DNA from: Planctomycetota bacterium
GTDB lineage: Bacteria > Planctomycetota > Phycisphaerae > FEN-1346 > JAACEH01
DNA: 8,729 bases
NCBI GenBank assembly: GCA_016935955.1
Contig: JAFGPY010000059.1
Span: forward strand, 1 to 8,729
Direction of reading: 5' to 3'
Every line of letters starts with the position of its first letter. Positions within the stretch are counted from its first letter, which is position 1. A model generated the notes under the pieces. The model was given only the letters and a program-made list of their open reading frames with translations. It had not been told where the DNA came from and ran no database searches. Position numbers and translations under genes: made by a program. This document shows, in pieces, positions 1 to 5,737 of the stretch.

Positions 1-1
1 C

Positions 2-856
2 CGCAGCCGCGCCTACACGACGATCGACCGCCGCAACGGACGCCGCGTCGTGACGGTCTCGGCCGACGTCGTCCCGCAGAGCAAGGCCGGCGAAGTGCTC
101 GACGACCTGCAGAAGTCGGCCCTGCCAAAGCTGTTGCAGAAGTATGCCAGCCTGCGCTTCAGTTTCGAGGGCCACCAGGCCGACATGCGTGAAAGCATCG
201 CCAGCCTGAAGTACTCGTCGCTGATCGCCCTGCTCGGCATCTACGCCCTGCTGGCCATTCCGTTCCGCAGCTACGTCCAGCCGTTGGTGGTCATGACGAG
301 CATTCCGTTCGGCATCGTCGGGGCCATCATCGGGCACCTGCTGATGGGCTACGACCTGTCGCTGATGAGTGCCTTCGGCATCGTCGCCCTGGCGGGCGTC
401 GTGGTCAACGATTCGCTGGTCATGATCGACTTCGCCAACACCCGCCGGCTCGAGAGCCCCTCGCTGACGCACCGCGAGGCCATCCATGTCGCCGGCATCC
501 AGCGCTTCCGCGCGATCATGCTGACCACGCTGACGACTTTCGGCGGACTGGCCCCGATGATCTTCGAGACCTCCCGACAGGCCAAGTTCCTGATCCCGAT
601 GGCCCTGTCGCTCGGCTTCGGCATCCTGTTCGCCACCTTCATCACGCTGATCCTCGTGCCGTCGCTCTACACCGGCATCGAGGACATTCGCCGCGCCGCC
701 GTGAACGCCAAGCGATTCCTCTTCCCGCCGTACGCCGAGGGCCGACCGGCCGCGACGGCACAGGACGCCGTCGGCGTCATCCCGGTGGCCGATTCATCCG
801 CCGCCGGCGACGCGGCCCTGGAAACCGAAATCGACGAGGGCGACCCCGGCTTGTAA
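2..856 (+). CDS. RND-family efflux transporter permease subunit, C-terminal part (5' end outside window)
   Basis: This is the last 284 codons of an AcrB-like inner-membrane RND permease, which uses the proton gradient to export substrates through a tripartite envelope pump. The frame is open from the first base, so the start lies upstream. Residues 1-60 of the fragment are the end of the second large periplasmic loop, with the typical R-V-V-T-V-S-A-D-V strand and the F-x-F-x-G turn. Five hydrophobic segments follow at about 72-89, 96-115, 121-144, 171-190 and 196-223, matching TM8-TM12. The TM10 stretch [13 protein letters not shown] and the TM11 stretch [16 protein letters not shown] are RND hallmarks. 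About 60 residues remain after TM12, ending in an acidic cytoplasmic tail. The substrate cannot be told from this part; the adaptor and outer-membrane factor are not in the window. A terminator-like hairpin follows about 65 bp after the stop. Confidence 0.93.
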   Translation, partial: RSRAYTTIDRRNGRRVVTVSADVVPQSKAGEVLDDLQKSALPKLLQKYASLRFSFEGHQADMRESIASLKYSSLIALLGIYALLAIPFRSYVQPLVVMTSIPFGIVGAIIGHLLMGYDLSLMSAFGIVALAGVVVNDSLVMIDFANTRRLESPSLTHREAIHVAGIQRFRAIMLTTLTTFGGLAPMIFETSRQAKFLIPMALSLGFGILFATFITLILVPSLYTGIEDIRRAAVNAKRFLFPPYAEGRPAATAQDAVGVIPVADSSAAGDAALETEIDEGDPGL

Positions 857-922
857 GGACGAAGGCCTGTTCGGCGACAATCCGCCGCACCCCGAGCCGC
901 GGCGACAACGCTGACGAGAGGC

Positions 923-957
923 AACGCCGCCCGGCCCCGGGCGACGGGGGGCGTTTT
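923..957 (+). terminator. Probable Rho-independent terminator of the RND gene
   Basis: AACGCC (923-928) pairs with GGCGTT (950-955), and inside it GCCCG (929-933) pairs with CGGGC (938-942). Seven unpaired bases remain on the right arm. The stem runs into a short T tract (TTTT, 954-957). It sits at the right distance after the RND stop codon, but the T run is short. Confidence 0.6.
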
Positions 958-999
958 ATGCTGCCGCGTTGCCCGGAATCCACATCCCGCATAACCCAT

Positions 1000-1038
1000 T
1001 GATGGGGCGAGCCTTGCGTTGCTCGCCCTTGTCCATCA
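1000..1038. repeat. Imperfect inverted repeat
   Basis: GGGCGAGC (1005-1012) and GCTCGCCC (1021-1028) form a perfect 8-bp stem with an 8-nt loop. Outside it TGATGG (1000-1005) and CCATCA (1033-1038) are also complementary. Only two T residues follow the inner stem, so it is a poor terminator. It may be a second transcription stop or a REP-like element. Confidence 0.45.
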
Positions 1039-1115
1039 CATGCATGGAATCACATTTGCGTATCTCTCTCCTCGTCACTCCAGACCCGGGGTGCGGTGAA
1101 AGTGCGCTCTGATTG

Positions 1116-1220
1116 ACCGGAGCCCGTCGGGCGCGGGCTCACGGTGCGGGAACATGGCGTGCCGACAGGCATGCAGCCATCGGGGCTGCTTGTCCTTGGT
1201 TGTCGGTGCCCATGCCAAGG
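1116..1220. repeat. Cluster of hairpins upstream of the PEP-CTERM gene
   Basis: Several stems follow one another. The first pairs ACCG+GAGCCCG (1116-1126) with CGGGCTC+CGGT (1134-1145, one bulged A). The second pairs GCGTGCC (1157-1163) with GGCATGC (1168-1174) through one G-T pair and a GACA loop. The third pairs GCAGCC (1173-1178) with GGCTGC (1184-1189) and overlaps the second. The fourth pairs CCTTGG (1194-1199) with CCAAGG (1215-1220). The CATG and GCAGCC elements resemble parts of the hairpins at 2372-2403 and 3286-3359, which suggests a degenerate dispersed repeat or a structured 5' leader. Confidence 0.5.
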
Positions 1221-1291
1221 CGCTCGCCGTGCGCCCGTGGTCGTTGTGACGACTTCCTGCCGCAGGCAACCTGTGCGCCCGTCATGGATGA

Positions 1292-1297
1292 GAGGAG
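1292..1297 (+). promoter_or_regulatory. Ribosome binding site that fixes the PEP-CTERM start
   Basis: GAGGAG lies 8 nt before the ATG at 1306. It decides for this start over an in-frame GTG at 1144, which would put a long arginine-rich stretch in front of a well-formed signal peptide. Confidence 0.75.
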
Positions 1298-1305
1298 AGT
1301 ACGTA

Positions 1306-2220
1306 ATGGATTGCGGGAAGTTGATGGTGGGCGGTGCGCGCCGGTTGGGCGCGGCGGTCATGTTGTGCATGCTCGCGACGGCGGCTTCGGCGGAGACGGT
1401 GATCTTCTCGACCACCGAGGCGGTGTCGTTTGACGGAACAACGTATCAGAAGGGGGACCTTGCGCAGTGGGATGGGGAGCGCCTGCAACCGTACCTGAGC
1501 ATCTTCGGCGGGAGCAGGAATCTCGACGCCGTCTACGTCTTCGCCGGCGGCGACGTGCTGCTGTCGATCAGCGGCTCCGGCTCGCAGACACTCGGCGGCG
1601 TGACGTTCAGGTCGGGCGACCTGGTGCGCTACGACCCCGTGGCCGGGACGGCCAGCCTGTACCTGATGGGTTCGTCGTCGACGTCCGGCACGGATGCCTT
1701 CGGCCACAGGCAGAGCATCTTCCGCACGAGCAACGGCAGCGAGACCAGCGGGGACATCGACGCCGTGCATGTGCTGTGGAACGGCAACATCCTGCTCTCG
1801 ACGGCCGGGTCCGCCCGGCTGTGGTCGGACCATGGGCTGCTGCGTTTCTCGGACGAGGACCTCGTCGAGTACAACCCGGTGACGGGACTGGCGACGATGT
1901 TCTTCGACTTCGATGAGTTCTTCAGCACGGACGAGGACATCGACGCGGTGAGCGTGCTGCTGAACGGTCACCTGCTGCTGTCGGCGACCAGTGCCGTGAC
2001 GATCGGCGGCGTGACGTTTGCCGAGGGCGACCTGTTCGAGTTCGACACGCTGACCCGCCAGGCCTCGCTCTACTTCAGCCGCGACGACTTGGCCAAGTGC
2101 TCCTTTGACATCGACGCTGTGCACGTTCTCGCGCCGTCGATTCCGGAACCGGCCACGATGGGCCTGCTGGGCCTGGGGCTGGGTTTCATGCTTGTCCGCC
2201 GCCGGCCGAAGAGTGCCTGA
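1306..2220 (+). CDS. Secreted PEP-CTERM protein with four repeated beta-rich units
   Basis: The 304-residue precursor has a signal peptide: a basic start, a hydrophobic core at about 14-26 and a likely cut after ASA at 29. It ends in a PEP-CTERM sorting signal: IPEP at 279-282, a hydrophobic helix to about 297, then RRR. Such tails are known to be recognised by exosortase, so the mature protein is probably released to the cell surface or extracellular matrix. The body has four units, each with an (L/I)DAV motif (D74, D152, D213, D270) and a (G/E)DL motif (D51, D105, D185, D242), spaced 57-61 residues except for one 78-residue gap caused by a Gly/Ser/Thr-rich insert at about 122-149. The first unit lacks its DAV strand, and the last DAV strand stands alone at the C-terminus, as if the two complete each other. 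No catalytic motif or further domain is visible and the function is unknown. A strong terminator follows, so it is probably transcribed alone. No exosortase gene is in the window. Confidence 0.9.
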   Translation: MDCGKLMVGGARRLGAAVMLCMLATAASAETVIFSTTEAVSFDGTTYQKGDLAQWDGERLQPYLSIFGGSRNLDAVYVFAGGDVLLSISGSGSQTLGGVTFRSGDLVRYDPVAGTASLYLMGSSSTSGTDAFGHRQSIFRTSNGSETSGDIDAVHVLWNGNILLSTAGSARLWSDHGLLRFSDEDLVEYNPVTGLATMFFDFDEFFSTDEDIDAVSVLLNGHLLLSATSAVTIGGVTFAEGDLFEFDTLTRQASLYFSRDDLAKCSFDIDAVHVLAPSIPEPATMGLLGLGLGFMLVRRRPKSA

Positions 2221-2253
2221 GCCACCGGCAGCGAGCGGAAACGGTACCGTACA

Positions 2254-2290
2254 GGCGGGGTCTCCACGTGGGAGGCCCCGCCTTGATTTT
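2254..2290 (+). terminator. Rho-independent terminator after the PEP-CTERM gene
   Basis: A 12-bp stem (2254-2265 with 2271-2282) contains one G-T pair and closes a 5-nt loop ACGTG. TTGATTTT follows at once. It lies 33 bp after the stop codon and is the clearest terminator in the window. Confidence 0.93.
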
Positions 2291-2316
2291 CCTGTGGATT
2301 CGCCCGGGCCAGGGGC

Positions 2317-2345
2317 TGGTCGGCCGCGGGCGGATGCGGTACAAT
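2317..2345 (+). promoter_or_regulatory. Weak sigma70-type promoter candidate for the SDR-flavoprotein unit
   Basis: TACAAT at 2340-2345 matches five of six bases of the -10 consensus. The hexamer 17 bp upstream, TGGTCG at 2317-2322, matches -35 poorly (three of six). The position, just after a strong terminator and 160 bp before the SDR start, is plausible. The leader would then include the hairpin at 2372-2403. Confidence 0.3.
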
Positions 2346-2371
2346 TCGCGTTTCGCGCAGGGGACGCGGGC

Positions 2372-2403
2372 GCCATGGTCTGGCAGAGCCAGGTCGCCAT
2401 GGC
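2372..2403. repeat. CATG-anchored hairpin in the SDR leader
   Basis: GCCATGG (2372-2378) pairs perfectly with CCATGGC (2397-2403). Inside it CTGGC (2380-2384) pairs with GCCAG (2388-2392) around an AGA loop. The bases just after it, CCATGGCTTCTC then CGCAGC, resemble CCATGGCTGCTC then CGCAGC at 3291, which points to a shared repeat ancestry. No T run follows. Confidence 0.5.
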
Positions 2404-2504
2404 TTCTCGCCGCAGCGGTATGCAGGTCGGATCGGCAGGCCCGACGCGGCCGCACGCCGCCGGTTCGAAGGTTGGGGTCACGCAGTCAAAGGCAGGAACA
2501 TTCT

Positions 2505-3272
2505 ATGGGAACCAATAGGGTAGCACTGGTCACCGGCGGCAGCCGGGGCATCGGGGCGGCCATCGCGAAGCAGTTGGCGGCCGAGGGTTGTGACGTGGCG
2601 GTCTTCGACGTGTTGGAGAGCGCCGAGACGGTGGCCGCCATCGAGGCCGCGGGACGCAAAGGCCTGGCCATCATGGGCGACGTGACCAAGGCCGAGGACC
2701 GAGCGGCCGCGATCGAGAAGATCCGCGCGACGTTCGGCCGGCTCGACGTCCTGGTCAACAACGCCGGCGTGGCGCCGAAGGTCCGGGCCGACATCCTCGA
2801 GGCCGGCGAAGAGAGCTACGACCGCGTCATGACGATCAACGTCAAGGGGCCGTACTTCCTGACGCAGGCTGCGGCCAACTGGATGGTCGAGCAGGGCAAG
2901 ACCGCTCCGGACGTCTGGCGGTGCATCGTGAACATCTCCTCGTGCAGCGCCTATGCCCCGAGCCCGGCGCGCGGCGAATATTGTCTGAGCAAAGCGGCTG
3001 TGAGCATGGCCACCAAGCTGTGGGCCTCGCGGCTGGCGGAGTTCGGCATCGGCGTCTACGAGATCCGGCCCGGTATCATCAAGACCGACATGACCAAGGT
3101 CGTCACCGAAAAGTACGACAAGCTGATCGCCGGCGGCCTGACGCCGATCAAGCGCTGGGGCTACCCCGAGGACATCGCCCGGGCCGTCGCCGTCTGCGCC
3201 CGCGGCGACCTGAAGTTCTCGACAGCCGAAGTGCTCAACGTCGACGGCGGCTTCCACCTGCAGGTGCTGTAG
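2505..3272 (+). CDS. Short-chain dehydrogenase/reductase, FabG-like (3-ketoacyl-ACP reductase type)
   Basis: The 255-residue protein has every classical SDR element: the NAD(P)-binding TGGSRGIG at 10-17, NNAG at 85-88, N112, S146, and Y159/K163 of the YxxxK motif, completing the Asn-Ser-Tyr-Lys tetrad, then PG at 189-190. Length is typical. The C-terminal half, with RGEYCLSKAAVSMA, GIGVYEIRPGIIKTDMT, the P-x-x-RWG-x-PEDIARAV stretch and the closing VDGG, matches a subgroup often labelled 3-ketoacyl-ACP reductase. In my view many members act on sugars or polyols rather than acyl-ACP. D35 after the second strand suggests NAD(H) preference, which is inference. The start is chosen from AGGA at 2494-2497, 7 nt before ATG; an upstream open frame reads through the preceding terminator and is not believable. 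No terminator separates it from the flavoprotein gene 249 bp downstream, so the two may share a transcript. The protein looks soluble and cytoplasmic. Confidence 0.93.
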   Translation: MGTNRVALVTGGSRGIGAAIAKQLAAEGCDVAVFDVLESAETVAAIEAAGRKGLAIMGDVTKAEDRAAAIEKIRATFGRLDVLVNNAGVAPKVRADILEAGEESYDRVMTINVKGPYFLTQAAANWMVEQGKTAPDVWRCIVNISSCSAYAPSPARGEYCLSKAAVSMATKLWASRLAEFGIGVYEIRPGIIKTDMTKVVTEKYDKLIAGGLTPIKRWGYPEDIARAVAVCARGDLKFSTAEVLNVDGGFHLQVL

Positions 3273-3285
3273 CCGCAAGCAGTGA

Positions 3286-3359
3286 GGGTGCCATGGCTGC
3301 TCCGCAGCCATGTTCGCCGTCCGGGTTCGCGCATGCCTGCGGTTTCAGGCATGGCACCC
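3286..3359. repeat. Compound inverted repeat: outer stem enclosing two hairpins
   Basis: GGGTGCC (3286-3292) pairs with GGCACCC (3353-3359). Inside lie two perfect hairpins: CATGGCTGC (3292-3300) with GCAGCCATG (3304-3312) around TCC, and CATGCCTG (3332-3339) with CAGGCATG (3346-3353) around CGGTTT. The ends of outer and inner stems overlap by one base. The cloverleaf-like form, lack of a T run and CATG at the base of each arm suggest a mobile or REP-like intergenic element inserted between the SDR and flavoprotein genes, or an RNA structure in their shared transcript. The rest of this spacer (to 3521) holds another perfect hairpin and short palindromes such as CCACGTGG (3392-3399), with no gene. 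Confidence 0.75.
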
Positions 3360-3470
3360 CCAAGAGAAGATGTAGAGTGGGTCCCCCGGCCCCACGTGGT
3401 TGAACCAAGAGTGCATCCAGCGGAACATCTTTGCCGGTTCAAATGGAACGGAAATTCAAAGTGCATCGGG

Positions 3471-3494
3471 CATGGCCACGCTTGCGTGGCCATG
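3471..3494. repeat. Perfect 10-bp inverted repeat before the flavoprotein gene
   Basis: CATGGCCACG (3471-3480) and CGTGGCCATG (3485-3494) are exact reverse complements around the loop CTTG. It ends 27 bp before the chosen start and would form a stable hairpin in the mRNA just ahead of the ribosome binding site. It again begins and ends with CATG, like the arms at 3292-3353. Confidence 0.75.
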
Positions 3495-3521
3495 AGCCGG
3501 CCGAGAGCGAACGGAGTAATG

Positions 3522-5573
3522 ATGAAGACCACGCGAGTGACGTTCAAGGGCAAGGCCGTCCCGGTCACGGCCACCAACACGGTGATCATCGGCGCCGGGG
3601 CCGCGGCCATGAACTGCGCTGTCAAGCTCGTCGAGTTCTGGCAATCGCTCGGCGTGGCCGATGCCGCCGAGAAGCTGCTCGTGGTGACCGGCGGCCTGCC
3701 GCTCGGCGCCAGCCGCATGAGCGGCTCCGACAAGCAGACCTACTACAAGATGGGCACCAGCCCGCGCGTGCCCGATACGGCCGTCGAGTTCGCCAAGGCC
3801 CTGACCGGCTTCGGCTGCTGCCACGGCGACAACGCCCTGGCCGAGGGCATCGGGTCGCTTCGCGGCTTCTACCACCTGGTCGAGGTCGGCGTGCCGTTCC
3901 CGCACGATCCCTGGGGCGCGTTCATCGGCTACAAGACCGACCACGATCCCTACGAGCGGGCGACCTCGGCCGGCCCCAAGACCAGCAAATTCATGAGCGA
4001 GTGCCTGCAGAAGAAGGCCGCCCGCCTCGGCGTGCGCATCGTCGACAAGCATCCGCTGGTGCGACTGATTACCGAGGGCTCGGGCGACAAGCGGCGCATC
4101 CGCGGCGCACTGTGCATCGATCGCCAACGAGCACGCGGCGACGATCCCGGCCTGGCGGTCTTCGTGGCCGAGAACTTCGTCCTGGCCGCGGGCGGCCCCG
4201 GCGAGGTCTACCGCACGACCGTCTACCCGCGCGGGCAGTACGGCATCCACGCTGCGGCCCTGGAGGCCGGCCTGGTGGCCTGCAACCTGACCGAGAGCCA
4301 GTACGGCCTGGCCAGCACGAAGTTCCGCTGGAACGTCAGCGGCACCTACATGCAGGTCGTGCCGCGCATCTACTCGACCGACGCCTCGGGCGGCGACCAG
4401 CGCGAGTTCCTCGTCGAGTACTTCCCCGACATGAAGTCGATGGCCACGAACGTCTTCCTCAAGGGCTACCAGTGGCCGTTCGACGCCCAGCGCATCGTCG
4501 ACCACCAGTCGACCCTCGTGGACATGGCCGTGCACGTTGAGACGGTGGTCCGCGGGCGGCGCGTGTTCATGGACTTCCTGCGCAACCCGGTCGGGGCGGA
4601 GGGCTGGGACGAGTTCCGCATTGACGATCTGGGCCCCGAGGCCCTGGACTATCTGCAGAAGACCGGCGCCCTGCAGGCCCTGCCGATTGAGCGGCTCGAG
4701 CACATGAACCCGCCAGCCATCGAGATCTACGCCGAGAACGGGATCGACCTGAAGACCGAGCCGCTGGAGATCGCCGTCTGCGCCCAGCACATGAACGGCG
4801 GCTTCGCCGTCAGCAAGTGGTGGGAAAGCTCCCTGCCGCACACCTTCGTCATCGGCGAGATGGCCGGCACGCACGGCGTGAAGCGCCCGGGCGGCAGCGC
4901 GCTGAACGCCGGCCAGGTGGGCGCGAGCCGCACGGCCGAGTACATCACGCACGTCTACGGCAACCAGGAACCCGACGAGTCTGCGGCCGCGAAGGTGGCC
5001 GAGCAGGGCCTGAAGGATGCGGCCCTGGTGGACGAGTTGCTCAGCCGCCGCGCGACGGCCAAGGCCACGTGCGACGAGGTCATGGCCGAGATCGGCGACC
5101 GCATGACGCGCTACGGCGCCCACCTCCGCAGCCGCAAAGGCGCCGCTGCGGCCCTCGACGCCGCCAAGGCCCAGTACGCCCGCCTGCGCAAAGAGGGCGT
5201 CAAGTTCGCCTCGGCCGAAGAGCTGCCCATGGCCGTCACCGTCGTGCAGCAGTGCCTGACGCAGGTGGCCCTGCTGAAGGCCATCTGCGCGATGTTCGAA
5301 CGTGGCGCCGGGTCGCGCGGCAGCCACTGCATTCTCGACCCCGACGGCACGGACATGCACCCGAAGCTGGTCGATCCCGAGACCGGCAAGCCGTTCCGCT
5401 TCGTGCCCGAGAACGAGGCCCTGCGCAACGAGATCGTGCAGTTGTGGTTCGATGCGAAGGCCGCCGACTTGTTCGCCTGGAACACGGTCGCTCCGCGGCC
5501 GCTGCCCGAGCGGCAGATCGCCTTCGAGCCCGCCTGGACCGAGTATCGCGAAGGGAAGATCTACGAGCTGTAG
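3522..5573 (+). CDS. FAD-binding oxidoreductase related to fumarate reductase / succinate dehydrogenase flavoproteins
   Basis: A 683-residue soluble flavoprotein. The N-terminal strand VIIGAGAAAMN (21-31) is the dinucleotide-binding fold for FAD, with Ala at the third Gly position. LAAGGPGEVY (221-230) followed by a glycine- and alanine-rich helix is the family's second FAD contact, and the stretch GEMAGTHGVKRPGGSALNAG (445-464) closes the FAD site. QHMNGG (422-427) and SRGSHCILD (598-606) correspond to family substrate-side motifs, the latter to SRGxH. A SGSDKQTYYK block (67-76) stands where succinate dehydrogenases carry the FAD-linking His; none is there, so FAD is probably non-covalent. 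A helical C-terminal domain follows from about 485. The reaction and substrate are unknown. It lies downstream of the SDR and may be co-expressed. GGAG at 3513-3516 favours ATG 3522 over the adjacent ATG 3519. The frame is open back to 3282, but that part crosses two hairpin elements and looks non-coding. No signal peptide, so cytoplasmic. Confidence 0.9.
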   Translation: MKTTRVTFKGKAVPVTATNTVIIGAGAAAMNCAVKLVEFWQSLGVADAAEKLLVVTGGLPLGASRMSGSDKQTYYKMGTSPRVPDTAVEFAKALTGFGCCHGDNALAEGIGSLRGFYHLVEVGVPFPHDPWGAFIGYKTDHDPYERATSAGPKTSKFMSECLQKKAARLGVRIVDKHPLVRLITEGSGDKRRIRGALCIDRQRARGDDPGLAVFVAENFVLAAGGPGEVYRTTVYPRGQYGIHAAALEAGLVACNLTESQYGLASTKFRWNVSGTYMQVVPRIYSTDASGGDQREFLVEYFPDMKSMATNVFLKGYQWPFDAQRIVDHQSTLVDMAVHVETVVRGRRVFMDFLRNPVGAEGWDEFRIDDLGPEALDYLQKTGALQALPIERLEHMNPPAIEIYAENGIDLKTEPLEIAVCAQHMNGGFAVSKWWESSLPHTFVIGEMAGTHGVKRPGGSALNAGQVGASRTAEYITHVYGNQEPDESAAAKVAEQGLKDAALVDELLSRRATAKATCDEVMAEIGDRMTRYGAHLRSRKGAAAALDAAKAQYARLRKEGVKFASAEELPMAVTVVQQCLTQVALLKAICAMFERGAGSRGSHCILDPDGTDMHPKLVDPETGKPFRFVPENEALRNEIVQLWFDAKAADLFAWNTVAPRPLPERQIAFEPAWTEYREGKIYEL

Positions 5574-5602
5574 CGGTTGGCTGACAAGAGACAATGAATC
5601 GA

Positions 5603-5643
5603 CGCGGCGGTCCTTCGACGACTAGGGCCGCCGCGATTGTTTG
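5603..5643. terminator. Terminator between the convergent flavoprotein and DUF1571-like genes
   Basis: An 11-bp GC-rich stem (5603-5613 with 5625-5635, one G-T pair) is followed by ATTGTTTG, typical of Rho-independent termination on the plus strand. The symmetry extends outward: ACAAT (5591-5595) with ATTGT (5636-5640) and CTGACAA (5581-5587) with TTGTCAG (5641-5647). Its position between two convergent stop codons suggests it may end transcription from both sides; the minus-strand tail is less T-rich. Confidence 0.8.
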
Positions 5644-5659
5644 TCAGGGCAGGATTATT

Positions 5660-5734
5660 GCCGCCCGGTGATGATGGTTCGCGGGTCGCTCCCGAGCGAC
5701 CCCTACAACGACACAGATGCATGCCGCCCGGTGA
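5660..5734. repeat. 12-bp direct repeats flanking a hairpin
   Basis: GCCGCCCGGTGA occurs at 5660-5671 and again at 5723-5734. Between them GGGTCGCT (5683-5690) and AGCGACCC (5695-5702) form a perfect 8-bp stem with a CCCG loop. The unit lies just after the stop of the minus-strand gene and may help end its transcription, though no T run follows on the minus strand. It could also be a remnant of a small insertion. Confidence 0.5.
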
Positions 5735-5737
5735 ACA

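Larger units (their letters stand above)
857..1305. other. 449-bp spacer without a gene, rich in inverted repeats
   Basis: I see no convincing gene between the RND stop and the PEP-CTERM start. Open frames crossing it have no ribosome binding site and read as arginine- and proline-rich GC-type translation. The spacer holds a terminator-like hairpin (923-957), an imperfect inverted repeat (1000-1038) and a cluster of three or four hairpins (1116-1220). A TTGACC hexamer at 1113-1118 resembles a -35 box but has no matching -10, so the promoter of the PEP-CTERM gene is not identified. Confidence 0.7.

Noticed and set aside
1113..1118. TTGACC as a -35 box for the PEP-CTERM gene
   Set aside because: No acceptable -10 hexamer lies 16-18 bp downstream, where a GC-rich hairpin sits instead.
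1154..1220. Sigma-54 promoter upstream of the PEP-CTERM gene
   Set aside because: Several TGGC-like starts were examined, but none has the GG and GC pairs at the required spacing.
1282..2481. Long minus-strand open frame opposite the PEP-CTERM gene
   Set aside because: It crosses a strong terminator, has arginine-rich composition, and the plus strand has a signal peptide, repeats and sorting signal.
2268..2504. N-terminal extension of the SDR
   Set aside because: It would begin inside the terminator of the preceding gene, and the Rossmann fold starts normally right after ATG 2505.
3282..3521. N-terminal extension of the flavoprotein by about 80 residues
   Set aside because: The stretch contains a compound inverted repeat and a perfect hairpin, its translation resembles no domain, and a ribosome binding site precedes ATG 3522.
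3456..5594. Long minus-strand open frame opposite the flavoprotein gene
   Set aside because: It is a shadow of the GC-biased third positions of the real gene; the translation is a low-complexity mix of Gly, Val, Arg, Ala and His with no motif.
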